From the NCBI RefSeq assembly GCF_000402035.1, contig NC_021289.1:186001-250000 (forward strand): a stretch of DNA of 64,000 nt. The letters are read 5' to 3'. A program made the translations under genes and the position numbers. This document shows, in pieces, positions 61,523 to 64,000 of the stretch. The stretch is from Caballeronia insecticola. GTDB taxonomy: Bacteria; Pseudomonadota; Gammaproteobacteria; Burkholderiales; Burkholderiaceae. The notes under the pieces were generated by a model. It searched no databases. It saw only the letters and a list, made by a program, of their open reading frames with translations, and was not told the DNA's origin. Each line of letters starts with the position of its first letter. Position 1 is the stretch's first letter.

Positions 61523-61555
61523 CGCGCACATACGGCGCCATGCCGTATGTGCGCG
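61523..61555. terminator. Perfect 14-bp hairpin between convergent genes
   Basis: CGCGCACATACGGC (61523-61536) pairs perfectly with GCCGTATGTGCGCG (61542-61555) around a five-base loop. It lies between the tautomerase stop and the malate synthase stop, the right place for a bidirectional terminator, although no T run follows on either side. Confidence 0.7.
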
Positions 61556-61561
61556 AACGCG

Positions 61562-63739
61562 TTACATCGATTCCTTCACGGCGAGACGGAACTTGTGCAG
61601 CAAGGGTTCCGTATAGCCGCTCGGCTGCGTGAGGCCTTCGAACACAAGCGCACACGCGGCCTTGAACGCGAACGAGCTGTCGAACGCGGGCGCCATCGGC
61701 GTATAGGTCGGATCGGCTTCGTTCTGCTTGTCGACGACGGCGGCCATGCGCTCCAGCGTCTTGCGAACCTGCTCTTCCTTCACGATACCGTGACGCATCC
61801 AGTTCGCGATGTGCTGGCTCGAAATGCGCAGCGTGGCGCGATCTTCCATCAGGCCGACATCGTGAATGTCCGGCACCTTCGAGCAGCCGACGCCCTGATC
61901 GACCCAGCGCACGACATAACCAAGAATGCCCTGCGCGTTGTTCTCGATTTCGTTTTTGATGTCCTCTTCCGACCAGCTCGGTTTATCCACGACGGGAATC
62001 GTCAGCAGGCCGTCGAGCAATTCGTTCTTCTGGCTTTCGTAATCGATGCTTTCGAGTTCCTGCTGAACCTGCTGCACATCGACCATGTGATAGTGCAGCG
62101 CGTGCAACGTGGCCGCCGTGGGCGAGGGCACCCATGCCGTGTTCGCGCCGGCCTTCGGATGCGCGATCTTCTGTTCGAGCATGGCGTGCATGAGATCGGG
62201 CATGGCCCACATGCCCTTGCCGATCTGCGCGCGCCCGCGCAAGCCGGTGTTCAGACCGACGAGCACGTTATTGCGCTCATACGAGCTGATCCACTTCGAC
62301 GACTTCATGTCGCCCTTGCGCATCATCGGGCCGGCTTCCATCGACGAATGCATTTCGTCGCCGGTGCGATCGAGGAAACCCGTGTTGATGAACGCGACGC
62401 GCGGTCCCGCCGCCGCGATGCACGCCTTCAGATTCACGCTCGTGCGGCGCTCCTCGTCCATGATGCCCATCTTGATCGTATGACGCGGCAGGCCGAGCAG
62501 GTCTTCGACGCGCGAGAAAAGCTCGTCCGCGAACGCGACTTCGGCGGGACCGTGCATCTTCGGCTTCACGATATAGATGGAACCCGTACGCGAGTTCATC
62601 TTGTTCTTGAGGTCGTGCATGGCGCCGAGCGTGGTCATGACTGCGTCGAGGATGCCTTCGGGAATCTCCTGGCCGTCGCGATCGAGCACGGCGGGATTCG
62701 TCATCAGATGGCCGACGTTGCGAATGAACAGGAGCGAACGTCCGTGCAGCTTGATGGTCGAGCCGCCGGGCGCGGTGTATTCGCGATCCGCGTTCATGCT
62801 GCGCGTGAAGCTCTTGCCGTTCTTGGTCACCTGTTCCGACAGATGACCTTGCATCAGACCGAGCCAGTTGCGATAGAGCTGCGTTTTGTCGGCGGCATCG
62901 ACGGCTGCGACCGAGTCTTCGCAGTCGATGATCGTGCTCACCGCCGCTTCCATCAGCAGGTCCTTCACATGCGCGCCGTCCGTCTTGCCGATCGGATGGC
63001 TGGCGTCGATCTGGATCTCGAAGTGCAGGTCGTTGTGCTTGAGCAGAATGGCGGACGGCTCTTTCGCATCGCCTTGGTAGCCGGCGAATTGCTCGGCGTT
63101 CTCGAGGCCGCTCTTGCCGCCGTCTTTCAACGTGACGACGAGCTTGCCCTGTTCGACCGCGTATTTCGTGGCATCGGCGTGCGAGCCGTGTGCGAGCGGC
63201 GCGTTGTCGTCGAGGAAGGCGCGCGCGTAGGCGATCACTTTCGCGCCGCGCTTCGGATTGAATTCGGCGGTGCGGCCGGAGCCGTCTTTGTCGTCGATGG
63301 CGTCGGTGCCGTAGAGCGCGTCGTAGAGGCTGCCCCAGCGCGCGTTGGCGGCGTTCAGCGCATAGCGCAGATTGGAGAGCGGCACGACGAGTTGCGGCCC
63401 GGCCTGCTCGGCGATTTCGCGATCGACGTTGGCGGTGCTCGCCTGCACATGCGCGGGCGCGGGCACGATATAGCCGATCTCGTCCAGAAACTTGCGATAG
63501 GCACGCAGATCGCGCACCGGACCCGGATTGCTACGATGCCAGTTGTCGAGCTCCGACTGAAGACGGTCGCGCTCGGCCAGCAGCGCGCGGTTCTTCGGCG
63601 CGAGGTCGTGCACCAGCGCATCGAATCCCTTCCAGAAGGACGCACTGTCGACGCCCGTGCCGGGGATGGCTTCATCATCGACGAACTTCGCCAGACTCGC
63701 GTCGACCTGCAGGCCGTGTTGTTTGATCATGTCGTTCAT
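61562..63739 (-). CDS. glcB: Malate synthase G
   Basis: The 725-residue enzyme condenses glyoxylate with acetyl-CoA to malate. The size is that of the G isoform. Landmarks are [39 protein letters not shown] and the C-terminal [17 protein letters not shown], which holds the catalytic aspartate. It serves the glyoxylate bypass or growth on glycolate and C2 compounds. I chose ATG 63739 because GGAG sits five bases upstream; a GTG six bases earlier is weaker. The upstream 163 bp show no clear promoter. Confidence 0.95.
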   Translation of the reverse strand: MNDMIKQHGLQVDASLAKFVDDEAIPGTGVDSASFWKGFDALVHDLAPKNRALLAERDRLQSELDNWHRSNPGPVRDLRAYRKFLDEIGYIVPAPAHVQASTANVDREIAEQAGPQLVVPLSNLRYALNAANARWGSLYDALYGTDAIDDKDGSGRTAEFNPKRGAKVIAYARAFLDDNAPLAHGSHADATKYAVEQGKLVVTLKDGGKSGLENAEQFAGYQGDAKEPSAILLKHNDLHFEIQIDASHPIGKTDGAHVKDLLMEAAVSTIIDCEDSVAAVDAADKTQLYRNWLGLMQGHLSEQVTKNGKSFTRSMNADREYTAPGGSTIKLHGRSLLFIRNVGHLMTNPAVLDRDGQEIPEGILDAVMTTLGAMHDLKNKMNSRTGSIYIVKPKMHGPAEVAFADELFSRVEDLLGLPRHTIKMGIMDEERRTSVNLKACIAAAGPRVAFINTGFLDRTGDEMHSSMEAGPMMRKGDMKSSKWISSYERNNVLVGLNTGLRGRAQIGKGMWAMPDLMHAMLEQKIAHPKAGANTAWVPSPTAATLHALHYHMVDVQQVQQELESIDYESQKNELLDGLLTIPVVDKPSWSEEDIKNEIENNAQGILGYVVRWVDQGVGCSKVPDIHDVGLMEDRATLRISSQHIANWMRHGIVKEEQVRKTLERMAAVVDKQNEADPTYTPMAPAFDSSFAFKAACALVFEGLTQPSGYTEPLLHKFRLAVKESM

Positions 63740-63902
63740 GGGCACTCCGGCTGAGTTTGCTGCTATGCAAAGGGTTTTGGGGTGGGCTGGGCCCTATGGT
63801 AGCGCGTCTTGGGGGAGGAACGAAGTGGGGCAGAAATGCAAGCGGCGTGCCCGAAGGGCGGGGGAAGCGGCGGGCGGCAATCAGCGGGGAAGGCGACTTC
63901 GT

Positions 63903-64000
63903 TCAGCGCGGCGCGGTGTTTCCCTCGTCCAAGCTCGCAAGGAGCGTTTGAATCTGGCGGTAAAAGGCGGGAAGAATTTCGACGACCGTTTTCCAGACGA
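63903..64000 (-). CDS. 3' end of an unidentified gene, running off the window
   Basis: On the minus strand the frame entering from the right edge reads VWKTVVEILPAFYRQIQTLL, then ASLDEGNTAPR, and stops at 63903. The alternating hydrophobic pattern looks like a real C-terminal helix, but the other frames are also open over this short span. No family can be assigned. It lies upstream of malate synthase and would be transcribed in the same direction. Confidence 0.35.
   Translation of the reverse strand, partial: VWKTVVEILPAFYRQIQTLLASLDEGNTAPR

Overview
The window reads as a chromosomal segment of a high-GC member of the Burkholderiaceae, most likely Caballeronia or Paraburkholderia. The grounds are the codon bias, a siderophore locus of the ornibactin/malleobactin kind found in Burkholderia sensu lato, and the typical accessory catabolic operons. 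Nearly all of it is protein coding. I saw no rRNA, tRNA, CRISPR array, prophage or insertion sequence.

Region 1 (about 1.4-11.4 kb, minus strand) is a tightly packed operon for aerobic CoA-dependent degradation of 2-aminobenzoate (anthranilate). It encodes a bifunctional 2-aminobenzoyl-CoA monooxygenase/reductase, an SDR dehydrogenase, a MarR regulator, an enoyl-CoA hydratase, an acyl-CoA dehydrogenase, a hot-dog thioesterase, a RidA-type imine/enamine deaminase, an aryl-CoA ligase and, at the tail, a periplasmic solute-binding protein. A good sigma-70 promoter with direct repeats in its spacer lies in front. An MFS permease (76-1413) converges on the operon end.

Region 2 (11.6-28.6 kb) is a mosaic of small units: a VOC protein; a cNMP-domain/thioredoxin-reductase-like flavoprotein; an autoregulated CopG-type regulator with a perfect 18-bp operator, followed by a PHB-depolymerase-like esterase; a lipoprotein beta-propeller with an Ala-Ser-Ser-Pro repeat stalk; a DUF1993 protein; a GntR-SDR-BKACE-MFS catabolic operon; a LolD/FtsX/AttH-type ABC export operon; and a membrane diguanylate cyclase.

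Region 3 (28.6-57.9 kb) is a complete NRPS siderophore locus. An ECF sigma factor (OrbS/MbaS-like) is followed by an MbtH-like protein, a TauD-type hydroxylase, a ferric-siderophore ABC importer with a FhuF-type reductase, a PvdE-like exporter, two NRPSs (A-T-C-A-T-E-C-A-T and C-A-T-C-T), ornithine N5-monooxygenase, a TonB receptor, an N-formyltransferase and an IucB-like acyltransferase. The A-domain codes read by eye are Asp for module 2 and Ser for module 3. Modules 1 and 4 share a third, similar code, as expected for N-hydroxyornithine. Three promoters share the layout TAAAAA/TAAAGA - 15 nt - CGTC, which fits control by the sigma factor. The predicted backbone is acyl-hydroxyOrn / D-(beta-hydroxy)Asp / Ser / formyl-hydroxyOrn, probably capped by an amine.

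Region 4 (58.0-64.0 kb) holds an iron-type alcohol dehydrogenase, a small conserved-looking peptide, a urea transporter, a class II aldolase, a 4-oxalocrotonate-tautomerase-like protein, malate synthase G and the 3' end of an unidentified gene running off the window.

I did not find a clearly new system. The least expected items are a 33-codon ORF coupled by ATGA overlaps between the siderophore ATPase and permease genes, a possible CTG start for the siderophore-binding protein inside the FhuF gene, and a RidA-type deaminase built into the anthranilate operon.
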